This document shows, piece after piece, positions 25,563 to 35,524 of a DNA stretch of 64,000 nucleotides (its first letter is position 1; each line of letters begins with the position of its first letter). The DNA is from Sphingomonas baiyangensis (GTDB lineage: Bacteria; Pseudomonadota; Alphaproteobacteria; Sphingomonadales; Sphingomonadaceae). The DNA is taken from NCBI RefSeq assembly GCF_005144715.1, contig NZ_SWKR01000002.1, positions 1 to 64,000 of the forward strand, given 5' to 3'. A program made the position numbers and the translations under genes. Under the pieces are notes generated by a model that ran no database searches, was not told the DNA's origin, and saw nothing but the letters and a program-made list of their open reading frames with translations.

Positions 25563-25904
25563 TTATCGCGTGCGCGTTACCCGCACGCCTGCCATGCCGC
25601 CGGGCAGCGCCTCGGGCTTGTCGATTCGGACCTCGACGCGCGTGACCGGCCCGAGCGCGAGGCACGCCTCGGCGAGGCGGTGCGCATAGGTCTCGATCAG
25701 GTCGACATGCGTGTCGGCGAGCGTTTCGGCGGCGCGCACGATGTCGCAATAATCAATCGTCTCGGCGAACTGCTCGATCGGCGCTGCGGTTTCCAGCGTC
25801 GCCCATGCGGTCACGATCAGCGGCTGGCGGCGACCGCGCTCGTGATGGTGCACGCCGATCCGGGCCGACAGCGTCAGCCCTTCGACGCCGACGATGGTGG
25901 TCAT
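25563..25904 (-). CDS. folB: Dihydroneopterin aldolase
   Basis: A 113-residue FolB-family enzyme, which cleaves dihydroneopterin to 6-hydroxymethyl-dihydropterin in folate synthesis. Length fits the family (about 115-120). [19 protein letters not shown] matches the family GV..HER...Q motif, followed by [27 protein letters not shown] and [14 protein letters not shown], which holds the conserved Lys-Pro. The start is the ATG overlapping the folD stop (ATGA); the longer upstream frame is a shadow. It closes the metF-purU-folD-folB set and would raise pterin supply where the cofactor is heavily used. Confidence 0.85.
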   Translation of the reverse strand: MTTIVGVEGLTLSARIGVHHHERGRRQPLIVTAWATLETAAPIEQFAETIDYCDIVRAAETLADTHVDLIETYAHRLAEACLALGPVTRVEVRIDKPEALPGGMAGVRVTRTR

Positions 25905-26764
25905 CCGGCGGCGCGCGCCGCGCTGTCCGCCGCCTGCACGGTGTTGGCGAGCAGGCAGGCGATCGTCATCGGGCCGACGCCGCCGGGCACCGGGGTGGCG
26001 GCGCGCGCATGGCCCATCTCGTCGAAGGCGGTGTCGCCCACCAGCCGCGTGCGTCCCTCGGTGTCGGTGACGCGCGTGATGCCTACGTCGATCACTACCG
26101 CGCCGGGCTTCACCCAGTCGCCGCGCACCAGCCGCGGCGCGCCGGCCGCGGCCACGACGATATCGGCGCGGCGCACGATATCGGGCAGCCCCCGTGTGGC
26201 GATATGCGTGACGGTGACGGTGCATTCGCGCTCAAGCAGCAGCATCGCCACGGGTTTCCCGACGATGTTCGACTTGCCGATGACCACGGCGTTCAATCCG
26301 CGATACTCCTCGATCACGCGATCGAGCAGTTCCATGCAGCCGAGCGGCGTGCACGGCACCAGCCCGCCGGTGCCGGTCGAGAGCCGTCCGACATTGACCG
26401 GGTGAAACCCGTCGACATCCTTGCCGGGCGCGATCGCATCGAGCACGCGGCCGGCGTCGATCTGCTCGGGCAGCGGCAACTGCACGAGGATGCCGTGGAC
26501 CGTTGGGTCTGCGTTGAGCGTATCGATCAGCGCGAGCAGATCGGCCTCGGGCGTGTCGGCGGGCAGGCGATGCTCGAAAGAGGCGATGCCCACCCGGCCG
26601 CACTCGCGCACCTTGTGCGCGACATAGACTTCGCTTGCGGGGTTTTCGCCCACCAGCACCACCGCCAGCCCCGCGGCGATGCCGCGCGCGGCAAGCTCGG
26701 CCACGTCCTCGGCGGTGCGCGCCGAAAGCTCGCGCGCGATGGCGCGTCCGTCGATGGGGGTCAT
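25901..26764 (-). CDS. folD: Methylene-THF dehydrogenase / methenyl-THF cyclohydrolase
   Basis: A 287-residue bifunctional enzyme that oxidises 5,10-methylene-THF to 5,10-methenyl-THF with NADP and hydrolyses it to 10-formyl-[20 protein letters not shown] carries the catalytic Lys. [15 protein letters not shown] and [14 protein letters not shown] are family signatures, and [17 protein letters not shown] is the nucleotide-binding region. C-terminal [16 protein letters not shown] is also typical. The length is standard. It lies 14 bases after purU and overlaps folB. In this locus it probably serves oxidation of the methyl group taken off by LigM. Confidence 0.95.
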   Translation of the reverse strand: MTPIDGRAIARELSARTAEDVAELAARGIAAGLAVVLVGENPASEVYVAHKVRECGRVGIASFEHRLPADTPEADLLALIDTLNADPTVHGILVQLPLPEQIDAGRVLDAIAPGKDVDGFHPVNVGRLSTGTGGLVPCTPLGCMELLDRVIEEYRGLNAVVIGKSNIVGKPVAMLLLERECTVTVTHIATRGLPDIVRRADIVVAAAGAPRLVRGDWVKPGAVVIDVGITRVTDTEGRTRLVGDTAFDEMGHARAATPVPGGVGPMTIACLLANTVQAADSAARAAG

Positions 26765-26778
26765 GCGCGCGTCGGGCG

Positions 26779-27630
26779 TCAGCGGAAGACGACGGTGCGC
26801 GCGCCGTTGAGCAGCACGCGATCCTGCAAATGGTGCGTCACCGCCTCGGCCAGCACGCGGCGCTCGATGTCGCGACCCTTGCGCACCATGTCGTCGGGCG
26901 TGTCGGCATGGCTCACCGCCTCGACGTCCTGCGCGATGATCGGCCCTTCGTCGAGATCGGCGGTGACGTAGTGCGCCGTCGCGCCGATCATCTTAACGCC
27001 GCGATCATGCGCCTGGTGATAGGGCTTGGCGCCCTTGAAGCCCGGCAGGAAGCTGTGATGGATGTTGATGCAGCGCCCTGAAAGGAAAGCGGCCAGATCG
27101 TCCGACAGGATCTGCATGTAGCGCGCCAGCACCACCAGATCGGCGCCGCTCTCGGTGACGATCGCCTTGATCTGCGCTTCCTGCTCGGCCTTGGTCTCCT
27201 TGGTCACGGGCAGATGGTGGAAGGGAATGTCGCCGATCATCGTCGTGTGCAGCACGCGCTGCGGGTGGTTCGAGATAATGCCTACCACCTCCATCTGCAA
27301 TTCGCCGGTGCGATAGCGATAGAGCAGGTCGCCGAGGCAATGGTCGAACTTCGACACCATCAGGATCACGCGCTGGCGCTCGCTCGCGGCGCGCAGCGAC
27401 CAGTCGGCGCTGATCTCGTCACCCACCGCGGCGAAGGCGTCGCGCAGCGAGGCGGCGTCGCGGCCCGCGACCTCGAACACCACGCGCATGAAGAACCGGC
27501 CGGTCAGCCCGTCGTCGAACTGCTGCGCATCGACGATGTTGCCGCCTTCGCCGGCGAGGAAGCCGGCGACGCGCGCGACCAGCCCCGGGCGGTCGTCACA
27601 GGAAAGGCGGAGCGTGTAGCGATCGGTCAT
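26779..27630 (-). CDS. purU: Formyltetrahydrofolate deformylase
   Basis: A 283-residue enzyme that hydrolyses 10-formyl-THF to formate and THF. It has an N-terminal ACT domain ([32 protein letters not shown]) and a C-terminal formyltransferase-like domain with [20 protein letters not shown] and [17 protein letters not shown], supplying the Asn/His/Asp catalytic set. The start ATG overlaps the metF stop (ATGA at 27627-27630). With MetF and FolD it completes a route from methyl-THF to free formate, which would stop methyl-THF build-up during O-demethylation. SYK-6 is known to use a different enzyme, formyl-THF synthetase LigH, at this point. Confidence 0.93.
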   Translation of the reverse strand: MTDRYTLRLSCDDRPGLVARVAGFLAGEGGNIVDAQQFDDGLTGRFFMRVVFEVAGRDAASLRDAFAAVGDEISADWSLRAASERQRVILMVSKFDHCLGDLLYRYRTGELQMEVVGIISNHPQRVLHTTMIGDIPFHHLPVTKETKAEQEAQIKAIVTESGADLVVLARYMQILSDDLAAFLSGRCINIHHSFLPGFKGAKPYHQAHDRGVKMIGATAHYVTADLDEGPIIAQDVEAVSHADTPDDMVRKGRDIERRVLAEAVTHHLQDRVLLNGARTVVFR

Positions 27631-28502
27631 TTGTGGCGGGCCTCATAATCGTTGATCCATTCGACGGTGCGCACCAGCCCGCCAAAGGGGTAGAAATGCA
27701 GGCGGACGGGGCCGTGCTGCGGCCCCAGCCGCTCGGCGAAGCGATCGACCAGTTTGTCGGGGCCGGCAGTGCCCAGCAGCTTGGTGATCGAGATGCCGTA
27801 TTTGCTGAGCACCGCAGTCGATGCGCCGACGCCGCAATGCGCGGCGAAGCGCATCAGCGTCTTGATGCCGGCGGGGCCGGGCACGCCGATCCGCACCGGC
27901 GCGTCGATGCCGCGTGCGCGCAGCTTCTCGAGCCAGTCGATGAACGCGTCGGCATCGAAGCCGAACTGCGTGACGATCAGCGTCGCCATGCCGCGCCGCG
28001 CGATCTCGGCCTGCTTGGTCTCGAGCGCTTCCCAGCATTGCGCCTCGTCCATCGCCGGATGGCCCTCGGGATGGCCGGCGATGCCGATCGCCTGGATGCC
28101 GTTGGCCTCGAACAGCCCCGTTTGGATCAGCGCCATCGTGTCGGCGAAGGGGCCGGCGGGGACGGGCGGGTCGCCGGCGACGAGAAACGCGCGCCGCGCC
28201 CCGGCTTCGGCGACGGTGCGGCGGATCGTCTGTTCGAGCTCGTCGTGCGAGGTGATGCGGCGCGCCGACAGATGCGGCATCGGCTCGAAGCCCAGCCGCC
28301 GCACGTCGGCCGCCGCCTCGATCCGCGCATCCATCGATTCGCCGGGCAGGAAGGTGATCGCGACGGGCGTCTCGGGGGCGATGCGCGCCGCCGCTTCGGC
28401 AAGCGCGGGGCGGTCCTTCGCCGTCATTTCGAGCGAATAGCCGTCGGTCATGCCTTCGGGTGCGCGGCCCCAATTGGGGTGAATGGCTGGAATCGTCATC
28501 AT
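27627..28502 (-). CDS. metF: Methylenetetrahydrofolate reductase family protein
   Basis: A 291-residue flavoprotein-type barrel of the MetF family, interconverting 5-methyl- and 5,10-methylene-[12 protein letters not shown] stands in place of the usual SFEFFPPK N-terminal motif, keeping the Glu. [59 protein letters not shown] and the C-terminal [18 protein letters not shown] are family landmarks. The divergent N-terminus suggests a catabolic MetF working in the oxidative direction rather than a housekeeping copy. First gene of metF-purU-folD-folB; its promoter is divergent from the hydrolase-ligM operon. Confidence 0.88.
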   Translation of the reverse strand: MMTIPAIHPNWGRAPEGMTDGYSLEMTAKDRPALAEAAARIAPETPVAITFLPGESMDARIEAAADVRRLGFEPMPHLSARRITSHDELEQTIRRTVAEAGARRAFLVAGDPPVPAGPFADTMALIQTGLFEANGIQAIGIAGHPEGHPAMDEAQCWEALETKQAEIARRGMATLIVTQFGFDADAFIDWLEKLRARGIDAPVRIGVPGPAGIKTLMRFAAHCGVGASTAVLSKYGISITKLLGTAGPDKLVDRFAERLGPQHGPVRLHFYPFGGLVRTVEWINDYEARHK

Positions 28503-28594
28503 CGTTCCTCTCGCCGGCGGACGACCGCCTGCGCGCCGTCGCTGCTCGCTTTGCCTCTAGCGAAGGTAGCTTCCATCGTATAGATGAAATCTTC

Positions 28595-29320
28595 ATGGAC
28601 GCGAAAAGAGACGATCTGCTGCTGCTACCCGGGCTGATGTGCGACGCGCGCATCTTCGCGCCGCAGCTGTCGGCGTTCGCCGGATCGACGGTGGCAGAGT
28701 ATGGCGATGCCGATACGCTCGCGTTGATGGCCGAACGCGCGCTTGCCAACGCGCCTACGCGCTTCGCGCTGCTCGGCCATTCGATGGGCGCACGCGTCGC
28801 GCTCGAAGTCGTCCGCCAAGCGCCCGAACGGGTATCCCGGCTCGCGCTGGTCAGCACCGGCGTCCACCTGCCCGATGCCGACGAGGCGCCCAAGCGGTAC
28901 GCCCTGCGCGATCTTGGTCGCGCGGAAGGCATGGCGGCGCTTGTCGATCGCTGGCTGCCGCCGATGATCGCGCGCGACGATGCAGCATTATATGCCATAC
29001 TGCGCAGCATGTGCATCGATGCCGGTCTGTCGCGCTTCGAGGCGCAGATCGCAGCACTGCTCGCCCGCCCCGAAGTCGAGAGCCTGTTGCCAGGGCTCGC
29101 CTGCCCCGTGCTCGTCGCGACGGGCGGCGAGGATCGCTGGAGCCCGCCCGCGCAGCACGCGGCGATGGCCGCGCGGATTCCCCATGCCCGGCTGGGCATC
29201 GTCGAAGGCGCGGGCCATATGCTGCCCGTCGAAGCGCCGCGCGAGCTCAACGGCCTCATCGCCGATTGGCTGGCGATGCCCGCCCTGCCGCACACCCCAT
29301 CCCAAGGAGAGACGCCATGA
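28595..29320 (+). CDS. Alpha/beta hydrolase, first gene of the ligM operon
   Basis: A 241-residue alpha/beta-fold hydrolase. The nucleophile elbow is GHSMGAR, the acid is in ATGGEDRWSPP and the His in EGAGHMLPVEAP, giving a complete Ser-Asp-His triad; LLLPGLMCDARIF provides the oxyanion region. The lid is short. The ATG at 28595 is used because the upstream part of the frame overlaps the divergent metF start region and is unlike the family. It overlaps the ligM start by ATGA, so the two are coupled. It may hydrolyse an ester of a methoxylated aromatic acid (for example a methyl or feruloyl-type ester), giving the LigM substrate; this is inference. Confidence 0.8.
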   Translation: MDAKRDDLLLLPGLMCDARIFAPQLSAFAGSTVAEYGDADTLALMAERALANAPTRFALLGHSMGARVALEVVRQAPERVSRLALVSTGVHLPDADEAPKRYALRDLGRAEGMAALVDRWLPPMIARDDAALYAILRSMCIDAGLSRFEAQIAALLARPEVESLLPGLACPVLVATGGEDRWSPPAQHAAMAARIPHARLGIVEGAGHMLPVEAPRELNGLIADWLAMPALPHTPSQGETP

Positions 29321-30714
29321 CCGACAAGTCCCTGCAAAGCCTGCTCGACGAGAGCGGCGATATCGTCGAGCTGCTGCGCAACCAGCAGACCGGCCCCAAT
29401 GTATATCCCGGCGTGCCTGCCGAATATTCGAACTGGCGTGCCGAGCAGCAGGCCTGGGCGCAGAAGGCGGTGCTGTTCAACCAGTCGTTCCACATGGTCG
29501 ACCTGCTCGTCGAAGGCCCCGATGCCTTTGCGATGCTCAACTATCTGGGCGTCAACAGCTTCAAGAATTTCGTGCCCGATCGCGCCAAGCAGTTCGTGCC
29601 CGTCACGCCCGAGGGCTATGTGATCGGCGACGTGATCCTGTTCTATCTCGAGGAGAACAGCTTCAACCTCGTCGGCCGTGCGCCGGTGATCGAATGGGTC
29701 GAGTTCCACGCCGCCACCGGCGACTGGGACGTGACCGTCAGCCGCGACGAGCGCACCGCCGTGCGCCCCGATCCCGAACGCCGCCGTTCGTATCGCTTCC
29801 AGCTCCAGGGCCCCAACGCGATGCCCGTGCTCGAGCGCGCGATGGGCGAGACGCCTCCCGAGCTGAAATTCTTCCACATGGCGCGCCTCAACTTCGCCGG
29901 CTGCGAAGTGCGCGCGCTGCGTCACGGCATGGCGGGCCAGCCCGGCTACGAGCTGTTCGGCCCGTGGGAGGATTACGACAAGGTCCGCGACGCGCTGATC
30001 GAGGCGGGCAAGGATTTCGGGCTCACGCTGGTGGGCGGCCGCACCTATTCGTCGAACACGATCGAATCGGGCTGGATCCCGTCGCCGCTGCCCGCCACCT
30101 ATACCGGCGAAGGCACGCGCGCCTTCCGTGAATGGCTCGGCACCACCAGCTACGAGGCCAAGGCGTCGATCGGCGGCAGCTATGTGCCCGAGAGCGTCGA
30201 GGGCTATTATCTCACGCCATGGGACCTGGGTTATGGCCCCTTCGTCAAGTTCGACCACGACTTCATCGGCCGCGACGCGCTTGAGCGGATGGCGGGCCAG
30301 CCGCAGCGCCGCAAGGTCACGCTGGCGCTCGACAATGAAGACCTGATGCGCGTGCTCAGCTCGCAATTCACCAAGGGCGACCGGGCGAAGTACATGGAGT
30401 TCCCGAGCGCGGTCTATTCGATGCACCCCTATGATCAGGTGCTCAAGGACGGCAGGCTCGTCGGCCTGTCGACATGGATCGGCTACAGCGCCAACGAAGG
30501 CCGGATGCTGACGCTCGCGATGGTCGAGCCCGACATGGCCGAGCCGGGGACCGAGGTGACGTTGCTGTGGGGCGAGCCCGACGGCGGCACCCGCAAGCCC
30601 ACCGTCGAGCGGCATGTGCAGACCGAGATCAAGGCGATCGTCAGTCCCGTGCCGTTCAGCGAGGTCGCGCGCGACGCCTATGCCGAAAGCTGGCGCACCC
30701 GCCAGCCGGCCTGA
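29317..30714 (+). CDS. ligM: THF-dependent aromatic O-demethylase, LigM/DesA family
   Basis: A 465-residue GcvT-like (aminomethyltransferase-fold) enzyme, close to the usual length of LigM (vanillate/3-O-methylgallate O-demethylase) and DesA (syringate O-demethylase). The N-terminal YSNWRAEQQAWAQKAVLFNQSFHMVDL segment and GRTYSSNTIESGWIPSPLPATYTG are characteristic of this branch. RLNFAGCEVRALRHGMAGQPGYELFGPWEDYDKV belongs to the folate-binding core. It moves the aromatic O-methyl group to THF, giving a phenol and 5-methyl-THF. The start overlaps the hydrolase stop. It faces metF-purU-folD-folB, which can process that methyl group. Whether vanillate or syringate is preferred cannot be read from sequence. 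Confidence 0.88.
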   Translation: MTDKSLQSLLDESGDIVELLRNQQTGPNVYPGVPAEYSNWRAEQQAWAQKAVLFNQSFHMVDLLVEGPDAFAMLNYLGVNSFKNFVPDRAKQFVPVTPEGYVIGDVILFYLEENSFNLVGRAPVIEWVEFHAATGDWDVTVSRDERTAVRPDPERRRSYRFQLQGPNAMPVLERAMGETPPELKFFHMARLNFAGCEVRALRHGMAGQPGYELFGPWEDYDKVRDALIEAGKDFGLTLVGGRTYSSNTIESGWIPSPLPATYTGEGTRAFREWLGTTSYEAKASIGGSYVPESVEGYYLTPWDLGYGPFVKFDHDFIGRDALERMAGQPQRRKVTLALDNEDLMRVLSSQFTKGDRAKYMEFPSAVYSMHPYDQVLKDGRLVGLSTWIGYSANEGRMLTLAMVEPDMAEPGTEVTLLWGEPDGGTRKPTVERHVQTEIKAIVSPVPFSEVARDAYAESWRTRQPA

Positions 30715-30720
30715 GAAAGG

Positions 30721-30750
30721 CGGGGAGGGCGGCGCGCGCCGCCTTCCCCG
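30721..30750 (+). terminator. Strong hairpin after ligM
   Basis: A 30-base inverted repeat with 15-base arms and a single G-T pair (CGGGGAGGGCGGCGC and its partner) starts six bases after the ligM stop. No T-run follows, so it is either a Rho-assisted terminator or an mRNA-stabilising hairpin. A second, longer repeat element comes directly after it. Confidence 0.6.
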
Positions 30751-30762
30751 GAGCCGACCTAT

Positions 30763-30843
30763 CCGTTCGCACTGAGCTTGTCGAAGTGCCGTCGTGCTGC
30801 TCTGTCGAGAAGGGCAGTGCTTCGACAGGCTCAGCACGAACGG
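30763..30843. repeat. Sphingomonad-type palindromic repeat element
   Basis: An 81-base imperfect palindrome. The left arm starts CCGTTCGCACTGAGCTTGTC, and the right arm is the near-reverse complement, ending GACAGGCTCAGCACGAACGG. The same end motif bounds the element between rpoC and rpoB (47527-47643). Elements with GTTCG...CTGAG ends are widespread and intergenic in sphingomonads, like REP sequences of enterics. Here it lies between the convergent ligM and IclR genes. Confidence 0.7.
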
Positions 30844-30861
30844 CGTTGCCTGAACGCGCCT

Positions 30862-31624
30862 CTAACCCGCCAGCAACGCCGCCGTGCGCTTGAGCAGCTC
30901 GCTGGCACGCGCTTCCACTCCGGCATCGAAGCGCACGCTCGGGATCGCCACGCTGAACGCGCCCAGCAGCCCGCCGGCCGCCGTCACGGCGCAGCCCACG
31001 CCCTGGATACCCGGCGTATGCTCCTCGCGCGTGCGCGCCACGCCCTGCTCGCGGATCGTCGCGATCTCGGCGCGCAGCGTCTGTGCGTCGGTGATCGTCG
31101 CGCCGGTGAAGGCGGGGCGGGGGGCCTCGGCCAGATAGGCCTCGATCTCTTCGTCGGGCAGCGCCGCCAAGATTGCCTTGCCCGCCGAGAAGCCATGCAG
31201 CGGCGTGCGCGTGCCCATCTGCACGGCGTAGCGCAGCGCATGCTGGCTGGTCTCGGTCACCAGCGCTTCGACTTCCCAACCCTTGCGCACGAAGAACGAC
31301 GCGGTTTCGTTCAACTGCACGCGCAGCGCACGCACGAGTGGAGCCGCGCGCTCGGCAAGCGAGAAATCGTCGTTGCGCCGTTGCAGCCGCGCCAGCCCCG
31401 GCCCGGCGGTATAGCGCCGCCCGCTGCGCGCCAGATATTCGCGCTCGACGAGCGTGCCCAGCAGATAGGACAGGCTGCTGACCGGAATCGCCAGCGCCGC
31501 GGCGATCTCCTGCGCCACCACCGGCGCGTCGCGCGCGACGACATATTCGATGATGTCGAGCGTGCGCAGCGCCGACTTGACGGTGGGGGCAGCATCCGCT
31601 CGCGCGGGCGTGCTGCCCCGGGGA

Positions 31625-31653
<29 letters not shown>
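30862..31653 (-). CDS. IclR family transcriptional regulator
   Basis: A 263-residue regulator. The N-terminal winged helix reads VKSALRTLDIIEYVVARDAPVVAQEIAAALAIPVSSLSYLLGTLVEREYLARSGRRY. The C-terminal effector domain contains LHGFSAGKAILAALPDEEIEAYL, AREEHTPGIQGVGCAVTAAGG and a final RF.AG-type helix. IclR proteins often control aromatic catabolism (PcaR, PobR) with aromatic effectors. The gene overlaps the 3' end of the TonB receptor by 29 bases, so it is probably co-transcribed from the receptor promoter. Likely targets are the receptor itself, ligM and nearby operons. The start could lie slightly downstream. Confidence 0.88.
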
Positions 31654-34102
<2,449 letters not shown>

Positions 34103-34167
34103 ATCGAACCTCCCCAATGCTGCCGCGCATTGATTGCGCGGCTTGCATGGCAGGCGTGCCCAAAGGT

Positions 34168-34240
34168 TATGCGACGTACAATAGATCATTGACGCGAAAG
34201 ATTCATCAGCGTGAACGCCGCGTTCGATGATATGTCGTAC
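34168..34240. promoter_or_regulatory. Receptor promoter region with two GTACG-type motifs
   Basis: Upstream of the receptor, minus-strand GTACGTCGCATA (34168-34179) and GTACGACATA (34231-34240) share a GTACG...ATA pattern. A third copy (GTACGCGATATA) lies at 35432-35443 in the divergent promoter of the next two genes. They may be sites for the IclR regulator of this block. The 147-base gap otherwise shows no gene. Weak evidence. Confidence 0.3.
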
Positions 34241-34249
34241 CCTATTTTT

Positions 34250-35380
34250 CTATGACAGACGCGCCGCCGCAATGTCGGCGCCCTCGCGCAGGCTGCGCAG
34301 CTTCGCCCAGGTGACGGCGGGGTCGATCTTGCCGTAGCCGGCAAAGGTGCCGAAGCCGCAATCCGTGCTCGCCACCACGCGATCGGCGCCGACGATCGCG
34401 GCGAACCGCTCGATGCGCTGCGCGATCAGTTCGGGATGCTCGAGATAGTTCGAACAGGTGTCGATCATTCCCGGCGCCAGGATTTTGTCGTCGGACAGGC
34501 GCGCGTCGCGCCACACCGTCCATTCATGTTCGTGGCGCGGATTGGCGGCTTCGAACAGGATCGTCGCGGGCCGCGCCTTTAGCACGATGTCGATGATCTG
34601 CTCGAGCGGAATGTCGTGGTCGTGCGGGCCTTCGTAATTGCCCCAGCAGACATGCATGCGCATCCGGTCGGGCGCGATGCCCGCGGTAGCGGCGTTCAGC
34701 GCCTCGACATTGGCTTCGATGGTGCGCAGGAACGTCTCCTCGTCCATTTCCTGATAGCCCGTGTGGCGCGACATGGCGAGGTCGGGGCAGTCGAGCTGCA
34801 ACTCGAACCCGGCATCGATGATCGCGTCATATTCGGGTGTCATCGCCGTCACCAGATCGGCGAGATAGGCTTCGTGGTTGGGATAGAAGGCGTTCTTCTG
34901 AAACGCGGTGATGAGACCGGGCGACGCGGCGTTCATGAATGCGCGCGTGCCTTCGCCATGCGCGTCGAGCGCGGCGCGGAAGCGTCGGATATCGTCGTGC
35001 AGCGGCTGGAGGTTCACCAGCTTCACCTCGCCGATGCACGACGCGCGCGTGAATTCCTGCGATCCCATGATGTGCGCCAGCTTCGCGCGCAATTCGGGCA
35101 GCGGCGCGAGGTCGAGCGCGCTCAGCCGATCGGTATGGCCGCCAAAGCCCGACAGCCGCTCGATCATGTAGGTCGAATAGCCGACCTTGCCGAGCTCGCC
35201 GTCGCTGACGATCGAAACCCCGGCCTCGACCTGCGCCTTGACGGCATCGGCCACCGCCTGCGACACGACGGTATCGAAGGCGTCGGCGTCGTACGGCTTG
35301 CCCTGGTCGCGTGCGAGCAGCAGCGGCGTCAGTTCGGGGCCGCGCGGCAGGCTGCCGACATGGGTGGTGGCGATCGTCAT
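34250..35380 (-). CDS. MetE C-terminal-like methyltransferase
   Basis: A 376-residue protein matching the catalytic C-terminal half of cobalamin-independent methionine synthase, with no N-terminal half. It starts TIATTHVGSLPRGPEL, as such stand-alone forms do. The zinc ligands are present: His and Cys in MRMHVCWGNYEGP, Glu in ILFEAANPRHEHE, and Cys in ASTDCGFGTF. Such short forms move methyl groups from varied donors to thiols such as homocysteine. Beside LigM and the C1 genes it might pass methyl-THF-derived or other methyl groups to a thiol, an alternative to the MetF-FolD-PurU route. It is divergent from the acyl-CoA synthetase gene. The true substrates are unknown. Confidence 0.82.
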   Translation of the reverse strand: MTIATTHVGSLPRGPELTPLLLARDQGKPYDADAFDTVVSQAVADAVKAQVEAGVSIVSDGELGKVGYSTYMIERLSGFGGHTDRLSALDLAPLPELRAKLAHIMGSQEFTRASCIGEVKLVNLQPLHDDIRRFRAALDAHGEGTRAFMNAASPGLITAFQKNAFYPNHEAYLADLVTAMTPEYDAIIDAGFELQLDCPDLAMSRHTGYQEMDEETFLRTIEANVEALNAATAGIAPDRMRMHVCWGNYEGPHDHDIPLEQIIDIVLKARPATILFEAANPRHEHEWTVWRDARLSDDKILAPGMIDTCSNYLEHPELIAQRIERFAAIVGADRVVASTDCGFGTFAGYGKIDPAVTWAKLRSLREGADIAAARLS

Positions 35381-35431
35381 GCTGCTCTCCCGTAACCGCA
35401 CGGCGTTCTGCCCCAGTTTCGCGTGCGTGTA

Positions 35432-35443
35432 TATATCGCGTAC
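35432..35443. promoter_or_regulatory. GTACG-type motif in the divergent metE-like/acyl-CoA synthetase promoter
   Basis: TATATCGCGTAC (reverse complement GTACGCGATATA) sits in the 144-base gap between the divergent genes and is part of TGTA-N9-TACA. It matches the motif at 34168-34179 in 9 of 12 positions. It could be an operator of the block's IclR regulator. No experiment or wider search supports this yet. Confidence 0.3.
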
Positions 35444-35524
35444 ATGAAAATCACGGTGACGACGGCTTGCTTGGAATGTATGCCCGGTGCACAGAAGCGC
35501 GCGCTGGCAAAGGGAGAGTATGCG

